Of a stretch of 5,236 nt of DNA, positions 1 through 5,236 are shown in pieces (the stretch's first letter is position 1; each line of letters starts with the position of its first letter). The position numbers and the translations under genes are program-made. Below the pieces are notes generated by a model. The model did not search any database. It saw nothing but the letters and a program-made list of their open reading frames with translations, and was not told where the DNA came from. Location of the stretch: positions 1-5,236 of the forward strand of contig JAITTH010000070.1 of NCBI GenBank assembly GCA_031287295.1. The letters run 5' to 3'. Source of the DNA: Eubacteriales Family XIII. Incertae Sedis bacterium (lineage in GTDB: Bacteria > Bacillota > Clostridia > Peptostreptococcales > Anaerovoracaceae).

Positions 1-1209
1 AATGGGCTCTTCAATGTGGTCAATGGTTAACGTGTCGGGAAGATTGCTTGGGTTTTGAATCATTTCCACGTTTCCGTCGTTTTTTACGACGCGATAGACA
101 ACACTGGGCGAAGTCGTAATGACCGTGAGGTCGAATTCGCGTTCCAAACGTTCAACGATGATTTCCATATGCAGGAGACCAAGGAATCCGCAACGAAATC
201 CAAAGCCCAAAGCCGTAGATGTTTCCGGCTCAAAATGAAAGGCCGCATCGTTTACTTGCAGCTTTTCGACCGCATCCTTTACGTTTTCATATTTTTCCCC
301 TTCGGCAGGATAGATGCCGCAGTATACCATGGGCTGCGCTTTTTTGTAACCGGGAAGAGGTGCGGCAGTCGGCGCATTTTTATGCGTGATGGTGTCGCCG
401 ACACGTGCATCGGCTACCTGTTTAATCGCTGCGCAAATATAGCCGACTTCACCCGCTTCAAGACGTCCCGTTGGAATCGGTCCCGGCGCATAAACACCAA
501 CTTCCGTAACCTCGTAATCCTTTTGGGAATTCATAAGACGAATCATGTCGCCTTTGGACAGAACGCCGTCAAAAATGCGCGTATAGATGATGACCCCACG
601 GTAATTATCATAATAAGAATCAAAAATAAGGGCTTTGAGAGACGCATTCGGATCGCCCTTTGGCGGGGGAACGTGTTTTACGATGTCTTCGAGCACGTCT
701 TCGATGCCGATGCCCTCTTTTGCGCTGACAAGCGGTGCGTCCTGTGCCTCGATACCGATGAGGTCTTCGATTTCGGACTTTACACGATCCGGTTCGGCAC
801 TCGCAAGATCGATCTTATTCAAAATGGGGCGAATCTCTAAATCTTCATTCATCGCCAAATAGACGTTTGCAAGTGTCTGTGCTTCCACCCCTTGCGATGC
901 GTCCACCACCAGTACAGCCCCCTCGCAGGCCGCGAGACTGCGTGATACCTCGTAGGTGAAGTCCACATGCCCCGGCGTGTCGATGAGATTGAGAATGTAG
1001 TCTTTCCCATCCTTTGCCTTGTAAGGAAGGCGTGTGGTTTGCAATTTGATGGTTATGCCACGTTCACGCTCAAGATCCATGTTGTCGAGAAACTGTTCCT
1101 TCATTTCGCGATTCGAAACAAGGCCGGTGAATTCGATGATACGATCGGCCAACGTGGATTTTCCGTGATCGATATGGGCGATGATGCTAAAATTTCTTAT
1201 ATTGTCCAT
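1..1209 (-). CDS. lepA: Elongation factor 4 (LepA), N-terminal 403 residues, 3' end outside window
   Basis: Translational GTPase that acts on the ribosome in the cytoplasm; known for back-translocation and for effects on initiation and subunit assembly. Read on the minus strand from ATG 1209, the frame is open to base 1. GTPase motifs seen: P-loop AHIDHGKST (residues 11-19), switch-I region RERGIT (49-54), DTPGH (77-81), NKID (131-134) and SAK (162-164). Further family landmarks are EVSRSLAACEG (87-97), the domain II stretch beginning LKALIFDS (191-198), and GFGFRCGFLGLLHMEII (335-351), which is highly diagnostic of LepA against EF-G. LepA is usually about 600 residues, so roughly 200, including the LepA-specific C-terminal domain, lie outside. 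The start is fixed because an in-frame TAG (1213-1215) lies one codon upstream. The Shine-Dalgarno is weak (GAGAAAG only). It is divergent from rpsT. Confidence 0.97.
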   Translation of the reverse strand, partial: MDNIRNFSIIAHIDHGKSTLADRIIEFTGLVSNREMKEQFLDNMDLERERGITIKLQTTRLPYKAKDGKDYILNLIDTPGHVDFTYEVSRSLAACEGAVLVVDASQGVEAQTLANVYLAMNEDLEIRPILNKIDLASAEPDRVKSEIEDLIGIEAQDAPLVSAKEGIGIEDVLEDIVKHVPPPKGDPNASLKALIFDSYYDNYRGVIIYTRIFDGVLSKGDMIRLMNSQKDYEVTEVGVYAPGPIPTGRLEAGEVGYICAAIKQVADARVGDTITHKNAPTAAPLPGYKKAQPMVYCGIYPAEGEKYENVKDAVEKLQVNDAAFHFEPETSTALGFGFRCGFLGLLHMEIIVERLEREFDLTVITTSPSVVYRVVKNDGNVEMIQNPSNLPDTLTIDHIEEPI

Positions 1210-1254
1210 TTTCTATTCTTTCTCTGCCGACGCCATTCGTGGGCATGTTGATAG

Positions 1255-1284
1255 ATTATATCACACCGAAAAAATCCCTTGCAA
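1255..1284 (-). promoter_or_regulatory. Predicted sigma-A promoter of lepA
   Basis: Minus strand: -35 TTGCAA (1284-1279), 18-base spacer, perfect -10 TATAAT (1260-1255), preceded by TGA so that an extended -10 (TGn) is present. The predicted start is near 1248, giving a leader of about 39 bases before the lepA ATG. The -35 is shared with the opposing rpsT promoter. Prediction from consensus match and position only. Confidence 0.7.
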
Positions 1285-1307
1285 TTGCAGTATTGTCCGA
1301 ATATACT
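1279..1307 (+). promoter_or_regulatory. Predicted sigma-A promoter of rpsT
   Basis: Plus strand: -35 TTGCAA (1279-1284), 17-base spacer, -10 TATACT (1302-1307, five of six matches to TATAAT). The predicted start is near 1314, leaving a leader of about 87 bases before the rpsT ATG. The optimal spacing and the position in a divergent gap support it. No second good candidate was seen nearer to the gene. Confidence 0.65.
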
Positions 1308-1328
1308 ATTATTTGCGATTTAATGCTG

Positions 1329-1355
1329 CTGCTCATGGTATGCAGAATTTTTTTT
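1329..1355 (+). promoter_or_regulatory. Possible weak hairpin with T-run in the rpsT leader
   Basis: CTGC (1329-1332) can pair with GCAG (1342-1345); two more pairs are possible inside after a mismatch. The stem is followed by AA and eight T (1348-1355). It has the shape of a weak intrinsic terminator inside the rpsT leader, so it could act in attenuation, but a four-pair outer stem is little more than chance. Many ribosomal protein genes are autoregulated through their leaders; nothing here proves that for S20. Confidence 0.2.
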
Positions 1356-1389
1356 GCAAAGTGCATAGAGCAAAGCGTATTTACGAAAT

Positions 1390-1396
1390 GGGGTGA
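1390..1396 (+). promoter_or_regulatory. Ribosome binding site of rpsT
   Basis: GGGGTGA matches six of seven bases of the ideal GAGGTGA and ends four bases before ATG 1401. It decides the start in favour of the conserved MANIKSAKKR beginning and against the in-frame codons further upstream. Confidence 0.8.
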
Positions 1397-1400
1397 ATTA

Positions 1401-2000
1401 ATGGCAAATATTAAATCTGCAAAGAAACGAATCAAGGTGATTGAAGCGAAGACACAAAGAAACCGTCGTGTCAAAGCGCATCTCAAGGCTGTTCTTAAAA
1501 ACTTCGATCTCGCAGTAGCGAACGGAGATCAAGAAACAGCAAGAGATAAGTTGGCTCTCGCAGAGAAAAAACTGATGCAGGCGGCCGCAAAAGGAACCGT
1601 TCATAAGAATTCGGCTTCCCGTAAAGTCTCTCGTATCACACTGAAATTCAAACAGGCCTTCGGACAGGAAGCATTGCTTGTGAAAGCAAACAAACCCGCA
1701 CCACCGGATCCCGCCGAGAAACAGGCAAGAAAAGACGCCAAATTGGCGCTCGAAGAGGAGAAGAAAGCAAAAGCGGCAAGACCGAGAAAGCAAAAATCTC
1801 CCGTGAAATCGACGAAAGTCGCGTCTGTGGAAGAAGCGGAAGCCACGGCAGAAATTTCAGAAGAGACTCCGGAAATTTCGGAAGAAACCCCGGAAGTCGT
1901 TGCTGAAGAAGCGGAAGCTCCCGCAGCGGACGCAGTGGCACCGGAAAGCGAAGAAGCGGAAGTCCCCGCAGATGCTCCCGAGGAAACGCCCGAAGCATAA
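1401..2000 (+). CDS. rpsT: Small-subunit ribosomal protein S20 with long lysine-rich and acidic C-terminal extension
   Basis: Primary 16S rRNA-binding protein of the 30S subunit. The 199-residue product begins MANIKSAKKR, and residues 1-85 give the standard S20 core: basic helices, with KGTVHKNSASRKVSRI at 64-79 as the best signature. S20 is usually 85-90 residues and ends soon after this motif. Here about 115 more follow. Residues 95-139 are rich in Lys, Ala and Pro (for example EEEKKAKAARPRK, 118-130). Residues 141-199 hold 20 Glu and 2 Asp and no Lys or Arg, with Ala and Pro, and look disordered. EISEETP occurs twice in tandem (151-164), and EEAE followed by Ala/Val occurs three times. The frame stays open with ordinary codons to TAA 1998-2000, and a terminator follows, so the tail is part of the gene rather than a read-through artefact. 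The role of the extension is unknown. An upstream in-frame start at 1239 is rejected. Confidence 0.95.
   Translation: MANIKSAKKRIKVIEAKTQRNRRVKAHLKAVLKNFDLAVANGDQETARDKLALAEKKLMQAAAKGTVHKNSASRKVSRITLKFKQAFGQEALLVKANKPAPPDPAEKQARKDAKLALEEEKKAKAARPRKQKSPVKSTKVASVEEAEATAEISEETPEISEETPEVVAEEAEAPAADAVAPESEEAEVPADAPEETPEA
1830..1971 (+). repeat. Three dispersed 22-base repeats in the rpsT acidic tail
   Basis: Copies lie at 1830-1851, 1905-1926 and 1950-1971. All begin with the same 13 bases GAAGAAGCGGAAG and end GCAG, and differ mostly in between. All are in the same reading frame and encode EEAE, then Ala or Val, then Thr or Pro, then Ala. This suggests that the tail grew by in-frame duplication, although low-complexity coding sequence can also converge. 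Confidence 0.6.
1851..1892 (+). repeat. Tandem 21-base duplication in the rpsT acidic tail
   Basis: Two adjacent 21-base units (1851-1871 and 1872-1892) match at 18 of 21 positions. Each encodes EISEETP. The three differences (TCA/TCG, GAG/GAA, ACT/ACC) are all silent third-position changes. Confidence 0.8.
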
Positions 2001-2043
2001 AATCTCACCCGTCACCCCGAATTTGTATAAGTTCAATACAACG

Positions 2044-2076
2044 AAAAAAGATGGAACGTGTCTCCCATCTTTTTTT
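2044..2076. terminator. Intrinsic terminator, likely bidirectional
   Basis: AAAAAAGATGG (2044-2054) pairs perfectly with CCATCTTTTTT (2065-2075) around a 10-base loop. On the plus strand the stem ends in a run of seven T (2070-2076), 44 bases after the rpsT stop. On the minus strand it likewise ends in six T, about 50 bases after the stop of the leftward flavin reductase-rubredoxin gene. It can therefore end both convergent transcripts. The rest of the gap, 2001-2124, holds nothing else that I can see. Confidence 0.85.
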
Positions 2077-2124
2077 ATTGGGTTTCTTTCGGCAATCTAT
2101 TCGTAGAAAAGAATTTCGATCAAC

Positions 2125-2724
2125 CTAAAACTTCGTAAAATCCCCTGCTCCGTGCTTACAAATGGGACATACAAAATCCGCGGGCAAATTCTCGCCTTCA
2201 TAGATGTATCCGCAGATGTTGCATTTCCAGCCATGTTCGATTGTCGGAGTCGCCTTGGGCTTCACCTTTGACTGATAGAATCCATAGGTCATCGTTGGCA
2301 AAGAAGACAAAACATCGGCATCCGTAAGATGCGCAATGAACATCAGGTGCGTGTCGAGATCGATGGTCTGTTCTACGCTTCCCGACAAATATCCATTGGC
2401 GTACTTCGTCAGATGATAAATGCCGTTTTCCCCTCGGGTCACATCCGCAAAATCTGCAAATTTATCCACGGTTTCGCCACTTTGGAACCCGAAGTTTTGA
2501 AACACCGAGAAAGGTGCATCTTCTGAAAGTATGGAGAGTGTAAACAGACCGGTGTTTTGGATGAGCTTTGTGGTGTAATTGCTTTTGTTCAAAGTCAGCG
2601 CAATGCGACTGGGTGTATTTGTCACCTGAATGGGCGTATTCGTAATACAGCCGTTATCTTTTTCCCCTTTTGCAAAGACCACATAGAGTCCGTAAGCGAT
2701 ATTTCGTATTGCTTTTTCATTCAT
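2125..2724 (-). CDS. Flavin reductase-like domain fused to a short rubredoxin-like domain
   Basis: A 199-residue cytoplasmic redox protein. Residues 5-155 resemble the FMN-binding flavin reductase-like (split-barrel) family, with the typical run GLYVVFAKG (12-20), NGCITNTPIQVT (24-35), PSRIALTLNKSNYT (38-51) and FSVFQNFGF (72-80). Residues 165-199 form a compact rubredoxin-like domain with two CxxC knuckles, CNIC (168-171) and CPIC (186-189), that should bind one iron. The loop between knuckles is only 14 residues, as in the short rubredoxin domain of rubrerythrin, not the longer classic rubredoxin. In high-molecular-weight rubredoxin of Moorella, a comparable fusion passes electrons from NADH to a flavodiiron protein that reduces NO or oxygen; a similar role here is inference. 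ATG 2724 is preferred over an in-frame ATG at 2751 because it opens the conserved domain and has GAGGAG upstream. The gene overlaps the receptor gene by 8 bases. Confidence 0.88.
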   Translation of the reverse strand: MNEKAIRNIAYGLYVVFAKGEKDNGCITNTPIQVTNTPSRIALTLNKSNYTTKLIQNTGLFTLSILSEDAPFSVFQNFGFQSGETVDKFADFADVTRGENGIYHLTKYANGYLSGSVEQTIDLDTHLMFIAHLTDADVLSSLPTMTYGFYQSKVKPKATPTIEHGWKCNICGYIYEGENLPADFVCPICKHGAGDFTKF

Positions 2725-2740
2725 GATGATCCATCTCCTC
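2717..2740 (-). promoter_or_regulatory. Overlapping stop/start and ribosome binding site coupling receptor and redox genes
   Basis: Minus strand: GAGGAG (2740-2735), which also encodes the two Glu of the receptor tail EEMDHHE, lies 10 bases before ATG 2724. The shared ATGAATGA (2724-2717) contains the redox gene start and the receptor stop TGA (2719-2717). This arrangement is typical of translational coupling. Confidence 0.7.
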
Positions 2741-4726
2741 ATTGTTCTCAAATACTTGGAAATATGCGATTTGTCGATTCAGCTCGCCTGCCATTTCGGA
2801 GAGCTGCGTGCTGGAGGATGCCGATTCTTCCGACATTGCCGAATCGTGTTGCGTGATGGCGTTGATGCGCGATATGCCTTCATAAATTTCATCTGCGGCA
2901 GCTGCCTGTTCGGTTGCCATTTTTTCGATGCCATCGACAAGGGCATCCACTTCAATGATGATCTGTTGCATGTTCACAATCTGTGACCAGCTTTCTTCCG
3001 CGATCATTTCTCCTTTCACAACGGTATCCAGCGTATTGTTTATGAGCGATTCTGTTTGTTTTGCGGATTCGGCACTCTTTCCCGCCAAATTTCGCACTTC
3101 ATCCGCCACAACGGCAAAACCCTTACCATGCTGCCCTGCCCTTGCCGCTTCCACCGCAGCGTTCAGAGAAAGTAAATTTGTTTGGAACGCAATTTCATCA
3201 ATGACTTTGATGATGTTACGAATGGAAGAAGTGGCTTCCGTAATTTTGTGCATCGCGTCAAGCATTTTCTCCATATCGACGCGTGTGTGGTCTAAGGCTT
3301 GCCGTGCCTCGGATGTCTTTTGTAAAGTTGCCGCAGTATTGGAAGCGGTATCGCGAAGGCGAAGCCGTATTTCCTTGAATGTGTTATCGATTTGATCGAT
3401 GGTCTGCGCATGGGTTACGGAATGGTCGGAAAGCTCTTTGCCTCTTGCAGCGATGACACTTGCCGTGTCGTGGACGGTAATGGATGAGTATTTGATGCTG
3501 GATAAGATTTGATTCATCGACTGCTGAATTTGTTCAAGCGACAATTGCATCGCTTGGTAGTCACCGATGTAGTTCAAAGAGGAAGTATAGCGCAAATCTC
3601 CCGTCGCAATGTGGCTAAGACGCTCTGATATGTCTGAAATATAGGCACTTTGAGAATTCATAGAGCTTTTCATAGATTCATAAAGGATACCGATTTCATT
3701 GGTGCTCGTTATTTTCGGCATGGGAGAATGGACATCTCCTGCTGCAAACTTTTTCATGCGTTCCGTCATGAGTGAGATGGGATTTGCAATGTGATGGCTC
3801 AAAATCAGGGCAAGCACGACGGCAAGAAACAAACAAACCGCACAGGTCAATAGGCTGTTGAAAAGCTGCTTGTAAAACCCATCCATAAATTCTTCCGTTT
3901 TTGCGACGGAAAAATACATCCAACCGGTTTCCGGTAAAGTATGACTGTAAACACGCCATTCTTCGCCATCTGCGTCTGTAAAACTTGAAAGGACATCGGG
4001 CTTTTTTAACAATCCTTTAAACAAAGCCACACGATTCGGTTCGTCTTCGTACCGGACAAAATAGTTCCTGTTTTCGAGAACGTATGCTTCTTCTGCGTGC
4101 GCCAGATAGTTGCCGAGATTGTCCAACACAAAACTGTGCCCGGATTCTCCGAGATCGTTTCGGTCGATCAGTGCGGCAATGGCATCATAATTGATGTCGG
4201 CACAAACCAATCCATCAAATCCATTCTCATCTTGTAAATGATACGTGATGGTCATCGTAACATTATGTGTCCATTTATCGTATTTGGGAGGATCAATAAA
4301 GTAATCATCCGATTGAATCCCTTGAATAAAAAAGGATTCTCGTGAATAGTCCGCCCCGATATCCTCTACATCGGCATCTGCAATGGCAATGCCCTCATGG
4401 TTTACCAGATATATCGAACGAATATCCGGACGACCTGTAAGAATGTCTTCGAGTGTTCGTTGGCGGTCTGAATCGGAAATGGTTGTAGAGGTCAAAGTGC
4501 CGGTTATCACAATCGCCTGTATGTCTTCTTTGATATCCCGCAGGTAGTTGTCGAGCACTTTTGCATTGGCATTCCCGTCAATTTGAATGATTTGATCGAT
4601 GGTGGCGTTGCTGTGCTGATACAATGCCAAGCTGCTCGAAATGCCGAGAATCAGTGTTACGGTAACAACAAGTGCTGTCATGACCCATAAAATGGATGTT
4701 CGTAATTTTCTTCGATTCTTTTGCAT
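2717..4726 (-). CDS. Methyl-accepting chemotaxis protein with dCache-type sensor domain
   Basis: Inner-membrane chemoreceptor that should signal through CheW and CheA to the flagellar motor. Numbered from ATG 4726 (669 residues): short basic N-terminus (QKNRRKLR); membrane segment about 13-35; extracytoplasmic domain 36-288 with dCache-like features (SIYLVNHEGIAIADAD, 104-119, then DYSRESFF, 126-133, and FDGLVCADINYDAI, 170-183); second membrane segment about 289-311; HAMP from about 312 to 366; a second HAMP-like stretch (LSHIATGDLRYTSSLNYIGD, 370-389); then the long helical hairpin. The hairpin tip QTNLLSLNAAVEAARAGQ (515-532) followed by GKGFAVVADEVRNLAGKSA is near-canonical, so CheA/CheW contact should be intact. 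The ligand cannot be read from the sequence. There is no NWETF-like pentapeptide at the end. An alternative ATG at 4732 adds two residues but leaves only one base after the GGAG site, so 4726 is chosen. It begins 15 bases after the transketolase stop. Confidence 0.95.
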   Translation of the reverse strand: MQKNRRKLRTSILWVMTALVVTVTLILGISSSLALYQHSNATIDQIIQIDGNANAKVLDNYLRDIKEDIQAIVITGTLTSTTISDSDRQRTLEDILTGRPDIRSIYLVNHEGIAIADADVEDIGADYSRESFFIQGIQSDDYFIDPPKYDKWTHNVTMTITYHLQDENGFDGLVCADINYDAIAALIDRNDLGESGHSFVLDNLGNYLAHAEEAYVLENRNYFVRYEDEPNRVALFKGLLKKPDVLSSFTDADGEEWRVYSHTLPETGWMYFSVAKTEEFMDGFYKQLFNSLLTCAVCLFLAVVLALILSHHIANPISLMTERMKKFAAGDVHSPMPKITSTNEIGILYESMKSSMNSQSAYISDISERLSHIATGDLRYTSSLNYIGDYQAMQLSLEQIQQSMNQILSSIKYSSITVHDTASVIAARGKELSDHSVTHAQTIDQIDNTFKEIRLRLRDTASNTAATLQKTSEARQALDHTRVDMEKMLDAMHKITEATSSIRNIIKVIDEIAFQTNLLSLNAAVEAARAGQHGKGFAVVADEVRNLAGKSAESAKQTESLINNTLDTVVKGEMIAEESWSQIVNMQQIIIEVDALVDGIEKMATEQAAAADEIYEGISRINAITQHDSAMSEESASSSTQLSEMAGELNRQIAYFQVFENNEEMDHHE

Positions 4727-4733
4727 TCTCATA

Positions 4734-4737
4734 CTCC
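4734..4737 (-). promoter_or_regulatory. Ribosome binding site of the chemoreceptor gene
   Basis: Minus-strand GGAG (4737-4734), within TTGGAGT, is seven bases from ATG 4726 but only one base from ATG 4732. This favours 4726 as the start. Confidence 0.6.
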
Positions 4738-4741
4738 AATA

Positions 4742-5236
4742 TCAGAGGTTGCGTTTTTGTGTTTGGCGCGCGCGTCTTGCGATGTTTTCAGGTGTGAAGC
4801 CAAACTTCCGAAAGAGTTCCGGGGCGGGCGCCGAAGCACCAAAACAATCCATGGTAATTGAAATTCCGTGCGTGCCGATCCAATTGCCCCAGGGTTGGCT
4901 CGATCCTGCTTCCACGGCAACACGAAGCGCGTCTCCATCCGGCAATACCGCGTTCCGGTAAGCTTCATCCTGATTCGCAAAAACTTCCATACAGGGCATG
5001 CTCACGACCCTCGTGGCGATGCCGTCTGCTTCCAGAAGTTTCTTTGCATCGAGACACAAGGACACTTCCGACCCACTCGCCATAAGAATCACCTGTGGCT
5101 CAGGAGCACCCTCTTCTCGATCCAGAATATAGCCACCCTTTTCCGCATCGCTGTTCGATCCGAGGACCGGCAAGTTTTGTCGCGTCAGAGCAAGCACCGT
5201 CGGCGTTTTTTCGGAAAGCAGCGCGGAACGCCAGGC
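4742..5236 (-). CDS. tkt: Transketolase, C-terminal 164 residues, 5' end outside window
   Basis: Thiamine diphosphate enzyme of the non-oxidative pentose phosphate pathway; moves two-carbon units between sugar phosphates in the cytoplasm. The window begins at the end of the pyrimidine-binding domain (AWRSALL, then PTVLALTRQNLPVL, comparable to the PTALILSRQNL region of the E. coli enzyme). The transketolase C-terminal domain follows: LMASGSEVSLCLDAKKLL (51-68), RVVSMPCMEVFANQDEAYR, VAVEAGSSQPWGNWIG and FGASAPAPELFRKFGFTPEN. The enzyme is usually about 650 residues, so three quarters lie to the right. The end is TGA (4744-4742) after a basic tail RRARQTQKRNL. The frame is open to base 5236; a GTG at 5197 lies inside conserved sequence and is not a start. 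No terminator separates it from the chemoreceptor gene. Transketolase is preferred over DXP synthase because of the match in this region. Confidence 0.95.
   Translation of the reverse strand, partial: AWRSALLSEKTPTVLALTRQNLPVLGSNSDAEKGGYILDREEGAPEPQVILMASGSEVSLCLDAKKLLEADGIATRVVSMPCMEVFANQDEAYRNAVLPDGDALRVAVEAGSSQPWGNWIGTHGISITMDCFGASAPAPELFRKFGFTPENIARRARQTQKRNL

Noticed and set aside
55..840. Long plus-strand frame (261 codons) opposite lepA
   Set aside because: It is a shadow of the lepA coding sequence. The minus strand reads as a full, motif-complete LepA here, while the plus-strand product resembles nothing I recognise.
1239..1400. In-frame upstream extension of rpsT by 54 codons from ATG 1239
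   Set aside because: It would begin upstream of the predicted promoter and lacks a ribosome binding site. S20 proteins begin MANIKSAKKR, which is at 1401 behind GGGGTGA.
1398..2008. Minus-strand open frames opposite rpsT, including one rich in Ser and Ala
   Set aside because: The Ser/Ala-rich product is the antisense reading of the Glu/Ala codons of the acidic tail. No ribosome binding site or family resemblance was seen.
2725..2751. Earlier in-frame ATG (2751) for the flavin reductase-rubredoxin gene
   Set aside because: It adds MRTMRRWII, which is not part of the domain, and lies within the receptor's coding sequence upstream of the GAGGAG site.
2928..3395. Plus-strand frame of 155 codons inside the chemoreceptor gene
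   Set aside because: It is opposite the strongly conserved signalling hairpin, and its composition is that of a shadow frame.
3696..3959. Minus-strand frame of 87 codons inside the chemoreceptor gene
   Set aside because: It is an out-of-frame overlap of the receptor around the second membrane segment and HAMP, with no independent start signal.
4742..5197. Complete 151-residue gene beginning at GTG 5197
   Set aside because: The sequence upstream of this codon continues the conserved transketolase frame to the window edge, so this is the end of a larger gene.
1..5236. CRISPR arrays, insertion sequences, tRNA or rRNA genes, riboswitches
   Set aside because: No spaced direct repeats, transposase frames, terminal inverted repeats or recognisable RNA gene motifs were seen. 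The only repeats are inside the rpsT tail and are coding.

Overview
The window looks like a piece of a bacterial chromosome, most likely from an anaerobic, motile member of the Firmicutes (Clostridia-like). The grounds are the moderate base composition, Shine-Dalgarno sites, a chemoreceptor, a rubredoxin-type electron carrier and a LepA/S20 neighbourhood. The species cannot be named from the sequence. No mobile element, CRISPR array, tRNA or rRNA was seen, and nearly all the sequence is coding.

Left part (1-2000): the first 403 codons of lepA (elongation factor 4) run leftward off the window edge. They are head-to-head with rpsT (ribosomal protein S20), which runs rightward. The 191-base gap between them carries two convincing sigma-A-type promoters that appear to share one self-complementary -35 hexamer (TTGCAA, 1279-1284). 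rpsT is the most unusual gene: a normal S20 core of about 85 residues is followed by about 115 extra residues, first lysine-rich, then a 59-residue acidic tail with no Lys or Arg. The tail is built partly from short repeats.

Middle (2001-2124): a terminator hairpin with an A-run before it and a T-run after it lies between the convergent ends of rpsT and the leftward genes, and can serve both directions.

Right part (2125-5236): a leftward gene string, in transcription order: the end of a transketolase gene; 15 bases later a methyl-accepting chemotaxis protein with an extracytoplasmic sensor domain; then, overlapping it by 8 bases, a flavin reductase-like/rubredoxin fusion. The spacing suggests one operon. 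The receptor and redox protein are probably translationally coupled, which hints at, but does not prove, a link between taxis and redox or oxygen metabolism.

No clearly new system is visible. The best leads are the extended S20, the shared-hexamer divergent promoter and the receptor-redox gene pair.
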